Shown here piece by piece: positions 17,151 through 26,245 of a DNA stretch of 54,109 nt. The position numbers were made by a program, and so were the translations under genes. A model generated the notes under the pieces. That model did not search any database and was not told the origin of the DNA. It was given only the letters and a program-made list of their open reading frames with translations. The DNA is from Bacillota bacterium (GTDB lineage Bacteria > Bacillota > Clostridia > Lachnospirales > Lachnospiraceae): NCBI GenBank assembly GCA_029779695.1, contig JAKPAB010000274.1, positions 1 to 54,109 of the forward strand, given 5' to 3'. Position 1 is the first letter of the stretch; every line of letters starts with the position of its first letter.

Positions 17151-19943
17151 ATGCCAAAAGTAACAAAAGATGAACGTAGAATGACCAATGTGAATGATTT
17201 CGTAATGGATCCTAATTATGTTCCGGAGGACCCTGAAAAGGCAGAAATTATTTTTCAGATTGGCTACATGATTACTGATAGAATGGACAAGAAGCTTCAC
17301 AAGAGCTTGAATTATCAGGACCCTGAGTACTGGTGTCTTGATGAGATTCTCACCAAAGAGGAAGCCAAGTTAATGCTTAGCTTCAAGAAAACCAGAACAC
17401 TTTATAATGTAGAAGAGCTCGCACAGATGAATAATATGTCTGTAGAGAAGGCACAGGAAATAGTAGATCATCTCTGTTGGATAGGAACTGTCGAATCAGA
17501 TTATAAAGAAGAAGGCGGAGTTAAATATTACGATGTGCCTATCTTTGTTCCTGGAATTGCCGAGTTTATGTTGATGAATGCTGCACTTATGGAGAAGCAT
17601 CCTAATATTGCGACATTTTTTAACCTTATGACTCAGATGCCACTGGAAGGCCTGACAGAAATGGTACCTCTTGGGGGATCTGGAGTAGGAATGCATGTAA
17701 TTCCGGTTGAAAAGGCAATTGAAACAGAAAATAAATCTCTTAGCATAGAGCATATCTCTCATTGGCTAGATAAGTATGAAGGTAAGATGGCTGTAGGAGT
17801 TTGTAGTTGCCGTCGTCAGCAGAGGATCCGTGGAGAGGGCTCAGGAGAAATCGAGGGAGAGTTCTGTATCGCGCTTGATAACCTGGCAGAATACATGGTT
17901 AATAGACAGTCTGCCAGATACATCGACAAGGAAGAGGCAATTGAGATCTGTGAAAGAGCCGAGAGACACGGATTCGTTCATCAGATAACTAATATTGATG
18001 GTGAGGATAAGATCGTCGGACTATGTAACTGTGCTCCTGGAGTATGTAATGCTCTTAGAACATCACAGTTATTCAATACACCCAACCTTTCTCGTTCAGC
18101 ATATAGAGCCAAGGTTGATAAGGAAAAGTGTGTAGCATGTGGTAAGTGTGTTGAGGTATGTCCTGTAGGAGCTGCGAAGCTTGGACAGAAACTCTGTCAC
18201 GCTGACGGAGCTGCATTTGAATATCCCAAGACAGAACTTCCTGATGCTAAAAAGTGGGGACCTGAGAAGTGGAATCCTAATTATAGAGAAGATTCCAAGC
18301 TCAATTGCTATGAGACAGGAACATCTCCATGTAAGACAGCATGTCCTGCTCATCTTTCAGTTCAGGGTTATGTCAAGATGGCATCAGAAGGCAGGTTTAT
18401 GGATGCCCTCAAGCTGATCAAGCAGGACAATCCATTCCCTGCAGTTTGCGGAGCTATTTGCAACAGACGTTGCGAGGATGCCTGTACAAGAGGAACTATC
18501 GATAAGCCTGTTGCTATCGATGAGATCAAGAAATTTATTGCTGCGCAGGAACTTGAAGCAGATAAGAGATATATCCCTCTTTGCGAAAACGACGAGGGCA
18601 AGATATGGGAAGATAAAAAGATCGCAGTCATTGGTGCAGGCCCTGCAGGAATGTCAGCTGCTTTCTATCTCAGACAGCATGGTTATCCTGTTACGATTTT
18701 TGAAAAAGAATCAAGAGCCGGTGGTATGCTTATGAATGGTATCCCTAACTATAGACTAGAAAAGAATATTGTTCAGGCCGAAATAGAGATACTTGCAGAT
18801 ATGGGCGTAGAATTCAAATATAATACAGAGATCGGCAAGGATATTACACTTCAGTCCCTTAGAGATCAGGGATATAAGGCATTTTATGTAGCAATCGGAG
18901 CTCAGGGCGGACGTATGACTGGAGTTCCCGGCGAGGATGCTGAGGGCGTAGTAACGGGAGTTGACTTCCTTAGAAATGTCAATCTTGGTAATATCAAAAA
19001 GATGGATGGCGATGTAGTAGTAATCGGAGGCGGTAACGTTGCAATCGATGTTGCTGGTTCTGCAGTAAGACTTACAGATGGTCATGTAACCATGCTTTGT
19101 CTCGAGGGCGAGAATGAGATGCCTGCAGCCAAGGACGAAGTAGCCGACGCTAAAGAGTGGGGCATTGATGTCAAGAACGGATGGGGTCCAAAAGAGATTC
19201 TGACCGAAAACGGAAAAGTAACAGGAATCGTATTTAAGAAGTGTACGTCCGTAAAAGATGCTGAGGGAAGATTCAATCCTCAATTCGATGAAGATAATAC
19301 AATTACTATTCCTTGCTCTAATATACTTCTGTCAATCGGACAGTCTATCCAGTGGGGCAATATGCTTGATGGAACCAAGGTAGAGCTTAACAGAAATATG
19401 ACAGCTAAGGCTGATCCTACTACACTTCAGACAGCAGAGCCTGACATTTTTGTAGGTGGAGATGCTTATACAGGTCCTAGATTCGCAATTGATGCTATTG
19501 GAGTAGGCAGGATCGTTGAAAACTCCATCAACAGATTTGTACATCCTGGACAGAGCATGAACATTAACAGGGATCTGCGACAGTTTGTAGAGCTTGATAA
19601 GGAAGACATCAAGGTTGAGGCATTTGATAATGCTGACAGACAGGCTCCCGGAATGAAATCAGGCAATCCTGTTGAGACCTTCAGTGATCTGAGAGCGACA
19701 TTTACAGAGGAACAGGTCAAGACTGAGGCAAAGAGATGTCTTGGATGCGGAGCTACAACAGTTGATGAGAACCGTTGTATAGGATGCGGACTCTGTACCA
19801 CAAAGTGTGAGTTTGACGCTATTCATTTAAACAGAGATCTACCAGATGCTTCTCATATGAGAAGAACAGAAGATAAACTTAAGGGCGTCCTCCCCTATGC
19901 GGCTAAGCGTCAGTTCAAGATTATCTTTAATGGCAATAAGTAA
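17151..19943 (+). CDS. Multidomain Fe-S/FAD-dependent NAD(P)H oxidoreductase (GltD-like)
   Basis: A 930-residue soluble protein. Residues about 60-110 look like a small winged helix. The CSCR and CNCAPGVC segments (about 220-305) supply extra cysteines. CVACGKCVEVCP (about 326) is a 4Fe-4S ferredoxin motif. A GltD-type N-terminal Fe-S region follows (PCKTACPAHLSVQGYV and the CGAICNRRCEDAC cluster). The FAD site is AVIGAGPAGMSAA (about 490), the NAD(P)H site VVIGGGNVAIDVAGSA (about 621), and a C-terminal ferredoxin CIGCGLCTTKC sits near 875. The order resembles glutamate-synthase small-subunit-like oxidoreductases that shuttle electrons between pyridine nucleotides and ferredoxin. The partner and substrate are unknown. 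HypA follows 21 bases downstream, hinting at a hydrogenase-related redox context. Confidence 0.85.
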   Translation: MPKVTKDERRMTNVNDFVMDPNYVPEDPEKAEIIFQIGYMITDRMDKKLHKSLNYQDPEYWCLDEILTKEEAKLMLSFKKTRTLYNVEELAQMNNMSVEKAQEIVDHLCWIGTVESDYKEEGGVKYYDVPIFVPGIAEFMLMNAALMEKHPNIATFFNLMTQMPLEGLTEMVPLGGSGVGMHVIPVEKAIETENKSLSIEHISHWLDKYEGKMAVGVCSCRRQQRIRGEGSGEIEGEFCIALDNLAEYMVNRQSARYIDKEEAIEICERAERHGFVHQITNIDGEDKIVGLCNCAPGVCNALRTSQLFNTPNLSRSAYRAKVDKEKCVACGKCVEVCPVGAAKLGQKLCHADGAAFEYPKTELPDAKKWGPEKWNPNYREDSKLNCYETGTSPCKTACPAHLSVQGYVKMASEGRFMDALKLIKQDNPFPAVCGAICNRRCEDACTRGTIDKPVAIDEIKKFIAAQELEADKRYIPLCENDEGKIWEDKKIAVIGAGPAGMSAAFYLRQHGYPVTIFEKESRAGGMLMNGIPNYRLEKNIVQAEIEILADMGVEFKYNTEIGKDITLQSLRDQGYKAFYVAIGAQGGRMTGVPGEDAEGVVTGVDFLRNVNLGNIKKMDGDVVVIGGGNVAIDVAGSAVRLTDGHVTMLCLEGENEMPAAKDEVADAKEWGIDVKNGWGPKEILTENGKVTGIVFKKCTSVKDAEGRFNPQFDEDNTITIPCSNILLSIGQSIQWGNMLDGTKVELNRNMTAKADPTTLQTAEPDIFVGGDAYTGPRFAIDAIGVGRIVENSINRFVHPGQSMNINRDLRQFVELDKEDIKVEAFDNADRQAPGMKSGNPVETFSDLRATFTEEQVKTEAKRCLGCGATTVDENRCIGCGLCTTKCEFDAIHLNRDLPDASHMRRTEDKLKGVLPYAAKRQFKIIFNGNK

Positions 19944-19964
19944 TACAATAACAGGAGATTTTAT

Positions 19965-20309
19965 ATGCACGAACTTGGAATAGTGACTCATGTGGCAGAT
20001 ACCCTTGAGGACGTTGCAAAGGAGAATAATCTTACAAAGATAGGTTCGGTCACTCTTGAGGTCGGAGAAGTATCCGGAATCATGACTGAGTACTTTATAG
20101 ATTGCTGGGATTATTTTAAGGCGAAGAGGCCTCTTCTCGAAGAGTGCTCACTTAAGCTGGAGACAACTCCTGCCGTTACTCATTGTGAGAACTGTAATAA
20201 GGATTATGCTACGGTAGAATATGGTAAGACCTGCCCTCACTGCGGAAGTGGGGAGACATTCCTGCTATATGGAAATGAATGTTCCATAAAAGAAATCGAG
20301 GCAGAATAA
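19965..20309 (+). CDS. hypA: Hydrogenase nickel incorporation protein HypA
   Basis: A 114-residue HypA/HybF metallochaperone. The N terminus is MHEL, whose amine and His2 bind nickel. The zinc site is visible as CENC and CPHCG in the C-terminal half. Homologues deliver Ni to [NiFe]-hydrogenase, and sometimes urease, with HypB. It is likely cotranscribed with the upstream Fe-S/FAD oxidoreductase (21-base gap containing AGGAGA) and ends at a strong terminator. No hypB-F or hydrogenase structural gene is in the window. Confidence 0.93.
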   Translation: MHELGIVTHVADTLEDVAKENNLTKIGSVTLEVGEVSGIMTEYFIDCWDYFKAKRPLLEECSLKLETTPAVTHCENCNKDYATVEYGKTCPHCGSGETFLLYGNECSIKEIEAE

Positions 20310-20347
20310 ATTCTGGTATGGAAATCTACTCCAATTAATATTAGAAT

Positions 20348-20382
20348 AACACAGAAGGCATTAGTCCTTCTGTGTTTTTTTT
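20348..20382 (+). terminator. Intrinsic terminator after hypA
   Basis: ACACAGAAGG (20349-20358) pairs perfectly with CCTTCTGTGT (20366-20375) over a 7-base loop, and a T-run follows to 20382. Confidence 0.95.
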
Positions 20383-20404
20383 ATATAGATTAATGAGGTG
20401 TGCG

Positions 20405-21379
20405 GTGTCAGATATGAATGAGAATAAAAAGCTAGAGGGAATATCTACCAGTGATATCGTAAGAGAACTTAATAATAGAGAGATGAAGTCAGACTCTGGA
20501 ATGAATGGAGCCAGAGGTGAAGCGCCTAAAACCGGTTGGATTATTTTGGGCGCGTTTATATATGCATTCGGACTTAATGTGTTTATTCAGCCACTTAATT
20601 TTTACAGCGGAGGATTTACAGGAGTAGCACAGCTTATTACTTATGCATTGGCCCATAATGGGATTAAATTTTACAATATAGATTTAACTGGTATTTTGTA
20701 CTACATTCTGAATATTCCTGCGTTGATCCTTGCAGTGAAGTCCATGAGAAAGAGATTTATGGTCAAGACCATACTGGCTATAACATTTATGACAATTGCC
20801 ATGACGATTGTGCCTATTCCGGTCAAGGCCATTATAGATGATCATCTGGCATCTGCCATTGTAGGTGGCATTTTGTGCGGTGGTGGAATAGGAATGATAC
20901 TGAGAAACGGTGCTTGCGATGGTGGACTGAATCTGGTGGGTATGGTAATGATAAATGGCAAGCTTAAGGCTTCCATAGGTCAGTTCGGATTTGTATGTAA
21001 TCTGGTGTTGTTTGCAGTTTGTCTGTTTTTGTTTGATATACCGACAGTTATATATTCCATACTGTTTTCACTGGTGGTTTCTGTTACATGTGATATGATA
21101 CATACCCAAAATATCAATTCTCAGGTTCTGATAATTTCTAAGCGTGAGGACACCAGTTTGATGGAAGTAGAAATAATGGGAAGACTGGGAAGAGGACTTA
21201 CCCGAATAGATGCAAGCGGAGCCTTCTCAGGTCAGAAGGTTAAACTGTTTCTCATATATCTAAGCAAGCATGAGGTTATGAGATTGAAGATACTGGTTAA
21301 ACAGTATGATCCGGAAGCTTTTATTGCAGTGGACAGCGGTATTGATGTAGATGGATATTTCTTGAAAAAGTTGACCTGA
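20405..21379 (+). CDS. YitT family membrane protein (DUF2179 C-terminal domain)
   Basis: About 324 residues. Five or six hydrophobic segments (around GWIILGAFIYAFGLNVF, ILYYILNIPALILAV, ILAITFMTIAMTIV, VGGILCGGGIGMIL, FVCNLVLFAVCLFLF) are followed by a cytosolic DUF2179 domain (about residues 235-324) ending GIDVDGYFLKKL. Conserved YitT features are YSGGFTG and NGACDGG. Function is unknown; some relatives are linked to transport or stress. The GTG at 20405 is chosen because GAGG lies 6 bases upstream; the ATG at 20414 is the alternative. A longer in-frame start at 20372 falls inside the hypA terminator and is unlikely. Confidence 0.85.
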   Translation: MSDMNENKKLEGISTSDIVRELNNREMKSDSGMNGARGEAPKTGWIILGAFIYAFGLNVFIQPLNFYSGGFTGVAQLITYALAHNGIKFYNIDLTGILYYILNIPALILAVKSMRKRFMVKTILAITFMTIAMTIVPIPVKAIIDDHLASAIVGGILCGGGIGMILRNGACDGGLNLVGMVMINGKLKASIGQFGFVCNLVLFAVCLFLFDIPTVIYSILFSLVVSVTCDMIHTQNINSQVLIISKREDTSLMEVEIMGRLGRGLTRIDASGAFSGQKVKLFLIYLSKHEVMRLKILVKQYDPEAFIAVDSGIDVDGYFLKKLT

Positions 21380-21417
21380 TGGTATTGATTGATGAATTGA
21401 AAAGAACTACTATAGCA

Positions 21418-21448
21418 AGTGTGCGAAAGCACTGCGCGGGAAACCGTG
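21418..21448 (+). other. Two adjacent GAAA-tetraloop hairpins upstream of the TPP riboswitch
   Basis: GTGC-GAAA-GCAC (21421-21432) and CGCGG-GAAA-CCGTG (21435-21448) sit side by side, followed by an unstructured CAA-rich linker and then the TPP aptamer. Function unknown. Confidence 0.5.
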
Positions 21449-21486
21449 AAACAACAAGAAACAACACAACACAATAGAATAATTCT

Positions 21487-21555
21487 GCTAGGGGTGCGTT
21501 TTTACGCTGAGAAATACCCTTTAACCTGATCCGGATAATGCCGGCGTAGGGAAGC
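21487..21555 (+). promoter_or_regulatory. TPP riboswitch (THI box)
   Basis: The conserved TPP aptamer segments occur in order: GGGGTGC, GCTGAGA, ACCCTTT, AACCTGATCCGGATAATGCCGG split over the junction, and CGTAGGGAAG. It lies directly upstream of thiT, as expected for thiamine pyrophosphate repression. A weak promoter (TTGATG-16-TATAGC at 21389-21416) lies just before it. Confidence 0.96.
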
Positions 21556-21565
21556 TTTTGTTTTG

Positions 21566-21602
21566 TACTCCTTTGCAGAAAATGCTGAAAGGAGTATTTT
21601 TT
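21566..21602 (+). terminator. Riboswitch expression platform: terminator containing the thiT ribosome binding site
   Basis: TACTCCTTT (21566-21574) pairs with AAAGGAGTA (21588-21596), extended by CAG/CTG, and six Ts (21597-21602) lead straight into the ATG at 21603. The AAAGGAG in the descending arm is the thiT Shine-Dalgarno sequence, so the same hairpin could both terminate transcription and hide the ribosome binding site. Confidence 0.85.
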
Positions 21603-22274
21603 ATGAGCAATTTGTTATTTAGAGCAACAAAGGATGGAACATATACATTTACCACAGCAGGATTTACAGCAATGGTTGTTGTTATGCTAGTGGTTTTACT
21701 TCTTGGTGTATTTGTTTTTGGAAGAAAAAAGGGCGGATCAAACGCCAAGCAGATAGCTTTTTCAGCAATGGCAATAGCACTGGCTATGGTCACATCTCTT
21801 ATCAAGATTTTTGAGATGCCAATGGGAGGATCTGTTACACTTCTTTCCATGTTGTTCATAGTTATGGTTGGATACTGGTACGGACTTGGAAATGGTCTTA
21901 TGGCAGCAATTGCATACGGAATTTTACAAATGGTTATTGACCCATATATAATATCGTTCCCGCAAATGATGGTTGATTATGTTTTTGCGTTCGGAGCACT
22001 GGGGCTGGCAGGATTGTTTCATAACAAGAAAAACGGTCTTATAAAGGGCTATATTATAGGTGTCATCGGAAGGTACTTCTTTGCTACACTTTCAGGAGTT
22101 ATTTTCTTTGGTATGTATGCGCCAAAGAGTTTTCCAAATCCTCTTGTATATAGCTTAGCATATAATGGTAGTTACCTCGGAGTAGAGGCTGGAATCACTA
22201 TTGCGATTCTGCTACTCCCACCTGTCAGAAGTGCAGTTTCTAATGTTAAGACAATTGCAGTAGGTCAGGAATAA
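21603..22274 (+). CDS. thiT: Thiamine transporter ThiT (ECF S-component)
   Basis: A 223-residue integral membrane protein that captures thiamine for an energy-coupling factor transporter; the shared A/A'/T subunits are elsewhere. About six hydrophobic helices are present, with ThiT signatures: the MPMGGSVTLLSMLF segment, YGILQ, and the C-terminal YSLAYNGSYLGVEAGIT thiamine-binding region. It has an extra N-terminal helix before the S-component fold. The ATG at 21603 follows AAAGGAG. An upstream in-frame ATG (21558) would begin inside the riboswitch platform and is rejected. Expression is controlled by the TPP riboswitch. Confidence 0.95.
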   Translation: MSNLLFRATKDGTYTFTTAGFTAMVVVMLVVLLLGVFVFGRKKGGSNAKQIAFSAMAIALAMVTSLIKIFEMPMGGSVTLLSMLFIVMVGYWYGLGNGLMAAIAYGILQMVIDPYIISFPQMMVDYVFAFGALGLAGLFHNKKNGLIKGYIIGVIGRYFFATLSGVIFFGMYAPKSFPNPLVYSLAYNGSYLGVEAGITIAILLLPPVRSAVSNVKTIAVGQE

Positions 22275-22449
22275 AACAGTAGGCTGATGGCAAGTAAAAC
22301 CCTACTAAATTGACGAAGCATAATCTCAATGCTATGATGAAAATCAGAATGAACGAGTCCATATATGAGGTTATATTAAAGTACACTTGGATGTAAATAA
22401 TCTAATAATATTCATGGGCTTTCTGGTGATCAATAAGGAGACATACTTG

Positions 22450-23529
22450 ATGAGATATGGGAAATTTCTACCTAAAGGCGGAGTCATTGGATTCATAGCA
22501 CCATCGTTTGGATGTGCAACAGAACCATATATAACAGAGTTCGACAGTGCGATAGATAAGTTTATCAAAATGGGATACTCAGTTGATATTGGACCTAACT
22601 GCAGTTCTGATCAGGGAATAGGCATCAGTAATACACCGGAGAAATGTGGCGAAGAGGTCAACGAATATTTCGCTTCAGAAAATAATGATGTACTTATATC
22701 ATGTGGTGGCGGTGAATTAATGTGTCAGGATCTTCCCTTTGTAGATTTCGATATGATAAAAGAAAATCCGGCCAAGTTTTTTATGGGTTATTCTGATAAT
22801 TCAAATCTTACATTTTTGCTTCCAACGTTAACAGACACGGCAGCGATATACGGTCCCTGTGTCTCATCTTTTGGAGCTGAAAATTGGCATGAATCTATAA
22901 GTGATGCTATGAACGTCCTCACAGGGGAGAATCTTACGATTCATGGATATGATATGTGGGAGAGTACTTCACTGAAGGATGAGGAACACCCATTGGTTTC
23001 CTATAACCTTACGGAAAAACATAATATCATTTCGTATATTCCAGGGAAAAAAGATCTGATTAGGACTTCAGCTATTGGAGAGGGCAGTGCGAAAAATATC
23101 AAAAAAGCTGAATTTTCCGGAAGGCTTATCGGAGGATGTCTCGATTGCCTGGGGACATTGGTGGGAACCAGGTTCGATAAGGCTACAGAATTCTGTGGAA
23201 AATATGCAGATGATGGCATTATATGGTTTTTTGAATCTTGTGAATTAAATACAATGTCAATGAGAAGATATCTATGGCAGTTAGATCAGGCTGGATGGTT
23301 CAAAAACGCTAATGGTTTCCTGATCGGACGACCGTTTATGTACGATCAACCATTAATGGGACTTGATCAATATGAAGCAGTTCTTGGGATACTTAGGAAC
23401 TATAATGTTCCTGTAATAATGGACCTGGATATAGGACATCTACCACCGATGATGCCTCTTATAGAGGGCGCATTAGCGGATGTTTGTTTATCAGAAAATG
23501 ATTTTCAGATAAAAATGCAATTGATATAA
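22450..23529 (+). CDS. S66 peptidase family protein (LD-carboxypeptidase / MccF-like)
   Basis: A 359-residue serine peptidase-like protein. The nucleophile elbow is GYSDNSN (Ser near residue 117), the Glu is in WFFESCELNT, and the His in DIGHLPPMMPL, giving the S66 Ser-Glu-His triad. Family members cleave LD-peptide bonds in murein recycling or, as MccF, inactivate microcin C-like acyl-adenylates. Length and the WFFESCE form are closer to the MccF-like branch, but the substrate is inferred. The ATG at 22450 is chosen because AAGGAG ends 9 bases before it; the upstream in-frame ATG (22387) has no site. It is a single gene ending at a bidirectional terminator. Confidence 0.9.
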   Translation: MRYGKFLPKGGVIGFIAPSFGCATEPYITEFDSAIDKFIKMGYSVDIGPNCSSDQGIGISNTPEKCGEEVNEYFASENNDVLISCGGGELMCQDLPFVDFDMIKENPAKFFMGYSDNSNLTFLLPTLTDTAAIYGPCVSSFGAENWHESISDAMNVLTGENLTIHGYDMWESTSLKDEEHPLVSYNLTEKHNIISYIPGKKDLIRTSAIGEGSAKNIKKAEFSGRLIGGCLDCLGTLVGTRFDKATEFCGKYADDGIIWFFESCELNTMSMRRYLWQLDQAGWFKNANGFLIGRPFMYDQPLMGLDQYEAVLGILRNYNVPVIMDLDIGHLPPMMPLIEGALADVCLSENDFQIKMQLI

Positions 23530-23640
23530 GGGTAACTTTATCGTAAATAGGACAAATCATAGATAAAAATAACTTTATAGCAAATAGAATAATGAATCTG
23601 AGACAAGAATAAATTCGCTATATAGATAAAAAAGTAAGTA

Positions 23641-23677
23641 AAAAAAGAAGTGATGCATAGAGCACCACTTCTTTTTT
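23641..23677. terminator. Bidirectional terminator (S66 gene / MATE gene)
   Basis: AAAAAAGAAGTG (23641-23652) pairs with CACTTCTTTTTT (23666-23677), with an inner TGC/GCA. A and T runs on opposite sides suit both convergent genes. Confidence 0.92.
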
Positions 23678-23696
23678 CGGCTATAACAATTTAAAA

Positions 23697-25055
23697 TCAT
23701 TCATCTTGAATAAAAGTGTTCTTTTTCTGAATTTTTTTAAACAGAAAATGCCATACGATAATCGAATATACACCTGTAGCAATCCAGGCGGCGGGATCGC
23801 TAAATGCTGCCAGTGGATAACTCTTTATTACCATTGAAACATTCGCTGTAACAGCCCTTGCAATGAGCTCGATTATTCCACCGATCATTGGCAGCATCCC
23901 ATAACCACATCCCTGCATCATATTTCTATAGATAAAAATCGCAGAAAGAGGTATGTAGAAAAGTGAACATAATTGAACGTATACCTTTGCCCATGGCATA
24001 AGGGATGGAATAATAGAAGCATCGCTAAAGAAAAGGTGCATAGCAGGTTCAGTTAGCGCGATAGAGAGAACTGCGGCAACAATAGAATATACCAACATTA
24101 TGAGACAAGATATTTTGATTCCTTGCTTTATACGATGATAATTGCCGTTACCATAGTTCTGACCGCCGTAGGCAGTCATGGTCTGTCCCATAGCTGGCAT
24201 TCCTTGGGTAAAAAGATTAGTGACCTTTGAAGCTGCTGTAAATGCGGCAATTGCAGCAGAACCAAAATGATTAATGGCTGTTTGCATTATCATGGTTCCT
24301 GAGGCTGTAATCCCGAATTGAAGGGCCATAGGTATTCCAACCACTAACTGACTTTTGGTATCTAATTTAGATAAGTACCAGTCTTTTCTTTTGGGCGTCA
24401 AGCCAGGCTCATTTTTAACGATGTATACAAAACACATAATTGCAGAGACACCCTGAGAAATGTTGGTGGCTATTGCAGCACCTGCAGTTCCCATATGAAA
24501 TACAATGATCAGAAGTAGATCAAGTATTACATTTAAAAATGCAGAAAAGATCAAAAAATATAATGGTATCTTACTATTTCCTACAGAGCGGAGAATAGAT
24601 GCACCTAGATTGTAAAAAACGCTGCAGAAAATACCAAGGGAAATATTGATTATATAATCATAGGCATAATTATAGATGTCGGCTGGCGTACTCATAAGAG
24701 TCAAAATCTTACCCATGGATAATACACTTAGTACAGTTGTTATTATAGTGACAATTACAGACAGTATTACTGCATTGGCCACACTGTGCCGAACTCTTTT
24801 GTAATTTTGAGCTCCATATGATTGCGATGTAAGTACAGTGAAACCGGAAGTAAGTCCAGTGGAAAAGGAAAATATCAGGAACATGATTGTTCCAGTAGAT
24901 CCAACAGCTGCAAGAGCCTTATCGCCGACAAAACGCCCGACTATCAGTGTATCTGCCATATTATAAAGTTGTTGAAATATGTTTCCGATAAAGATCGGAA
25001 GAGCAAATTTTATCAGAATAGGGAAGACCTTACCCTGAGTCATATTTTGATCCAT
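23697..25055 (-). CDS. MATE family efflux transporter
   Basis: A 452-residue membrane protein with about twelve hydrophobic helices in two related halves, as in NorM/DinF-type multidrug exporters that use Na+ or H+ gradients. Diagnostic segments are PIFIGNIFQQLYNMADTLIVGRFVG at the N terminus (given here only as its recognisable region, residues about 16-41) and GMPAMGQTMTAYGGQNYG in the second half. AAGAGG precedes the ATG. It follows the M20 amidohydrolase gene by 29 bases on the same strand and is probably cotranscribed with it. Substrate unknown. Confidence 0.93.
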   Translation of the reverse strand: MDQNMTQGKVFPILIKFALPIFIGNIFQQLYNMADTLIVGRFVGDKALAAVGSTGTIMFLIFSFSTGLTSGFTVLTSQSYGAQNYKRVRHSVANAVILSVIVTIITTVLSVLSMGKILTLMSTPADIYNYAYDYIINISLGIFCSVFYNLGASILRSVGNSKIPLYFLIFSAFLNVILDLLLIIVFHMGTAGAAIATNISQGVSAIMCFVYIVKNEPGLTPKRKDWYLSKLDTKSQLVVGIPMALQFGITASGTMIMQTAINHFGSAAIAAFTAASKVTNLFTQGMPAMGQTMTAYGGQNYGNGNYHRIKQGIKISCLIMLVYSIVAAVLSIALTEPAMHLFFSDASIIPSLMPWAKVYVQLCSLFYIPLSAIFIYRNMMQGCGYGMLPMIGGIIELIARAVTANVSMVIKSYPLAAFSDPAAWIATGVYSIIVWHFLFKKIQKKNTFIQDE

Positions 25056-25084
25056 AAAAACCTCTTAAAAATTTTTGTACAGAC

Positions 25085-26245
25085 TTAGATAACAGCTGAG
25101 TCAATCATTTCTACCCAGGTTCTGGCACCTAGCTCGAGAAGATCTTCAGGAAATACATAATTCTCGGTATGAAGACCTGGACATTCTTCGCCAGAACCCA
25201 GTCCAAAGAAAAATGATCTGGTGCAATCACGATAATGACCAAAATCTTCTGACCATCTCATAGGTTCAGCAAGCCATCTGCAATTAAAGCCTTTATCTTC
25301 CATAGAATTTTTAAATCTAAAAGAATCTTCTGGGATATTTTCCGTAACGGGGAAAACATCATGTCTCGAAAAGTCCACAGAAATAAGATCTGTTGCTGGG
25401 TGGCTCTTGGTTCCTATACCATGTTTTACAAAAGTGCCTCGAATTCGCTTATATTCAAGTATTGAATATCCAGGGTGTTTGATGCACGCATTTTCTGCGC
25501 ATTTTAGGACATTTTTTTCCAGTGTAAGTAAATCCTCAGATTTTTCGGAACGGAGTGTTAGACATATTTCTGCCTCACCGGCAGAGATTCCAAAATTTTT
25601 TTCGCCTACATTAATCGATACAACTGTTATAAGAACAAAACCATTATAGTTCATCTTTAATATATCTGGAATCTTTTGAATGATCTCAGCAGCCGCAAAA
25701 GCAGGGTTGGCACCTTGACCAGGATATCCTGCATGACTCTGCTGACCGGTTAGCCTTATTGTAAGCCCCTCAGATGCATCTGCAAAGGTATCTTTTGAAA
25801 AAAGTAATTGTCCTTTTTTAAAACCAGGAATGTTATGAAGCCCCATGATCATGTCTACGTGATGCTCATCAAAAAGCGGAAAACATATTTCTGCTCCGGC
25901 ACCAGTTTCTTCGGCAGGTTGAAATAAAAAAATAACATTTTTGCCGACGTTCCTTCCACTGATTAATGAAGCAGCGCCTGCAGCCATTGAGCTGTGACCA
26001 TCGTGACCACAACCATGAAATGGTTCTCCGTTACTGCGATATATAGCATCCATATCAGCACGGATAGCAATTGTTGGAAGATTTTTACCTTCATGGTGAA
26101 TCCCGTATAACCATCCGTTCTTATTATGAATATCTAGATCGGTTTCACTTTCAAGGAAATTACAAAGAATATTTATGGTATGAGATTCGTGACCAGAGAT
26201 TTCTGGCATTAGGTGAATAGATTCAAATAATTCTGATATTTGCAT
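25085..26245 (-). CDS. M20 family amidohydrolase (metallopeptidase-like)
   Basis: A 386-residue enzyme of the M20D aminoacylase/hippurate hydrolase group. The dinuclear metal site is recognisable: RADMDAI, GCGHDGHSSMAAGA, the catalytic FQPAEETGAGAE, and MGLHNIPGF. A dimerisation/lid insert (about residues 165-270) contains GQQSHAGYPGQG. It would hydrolyse N-acyl amino acids or related amides in the cytosol; the exact substrate is unknown. GAGGG lies upstream of the ATG. It heads a two-gene minus-strand unit with the MATE exporter, divergent from arcA. A 335-bp gap with ACCTA-type motifs lies between them. Confidence 0.9.
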   Translation of the reverse strand: MQISELFESIHLMPEISGHESHTINILCNFLESETDLDIHNKNGWLYGIHHEGKNLPTIAIRADMDAIYRSNGEPFHGCGHDGHSSMAAGAASLISGRNVGKNVIFLFQPAEETGAGAEICFPLFDEHHVDMIMGLHNIPGFKKGQLLFSKDTFADASEGLTIRLTGQQSHAGYPGQGANPAFAAAEIIQKIPDILKMNYNGFVLITVVSINVGEKNFGISAGEAEICLTLRSEKSEDLLTLEKNVLKCAENACIKHPGYSILEYKRIRGTFVKHGIGTKSHPATDLISVDFSRHDVFPVTENIPEDSFRFKNSMEDKGFNCRWLAEPMRWSEDFGHYRDCTRSFFFGLGSGEECPGLHTENYVFPEDLLELGARTWVEMIDSAVI

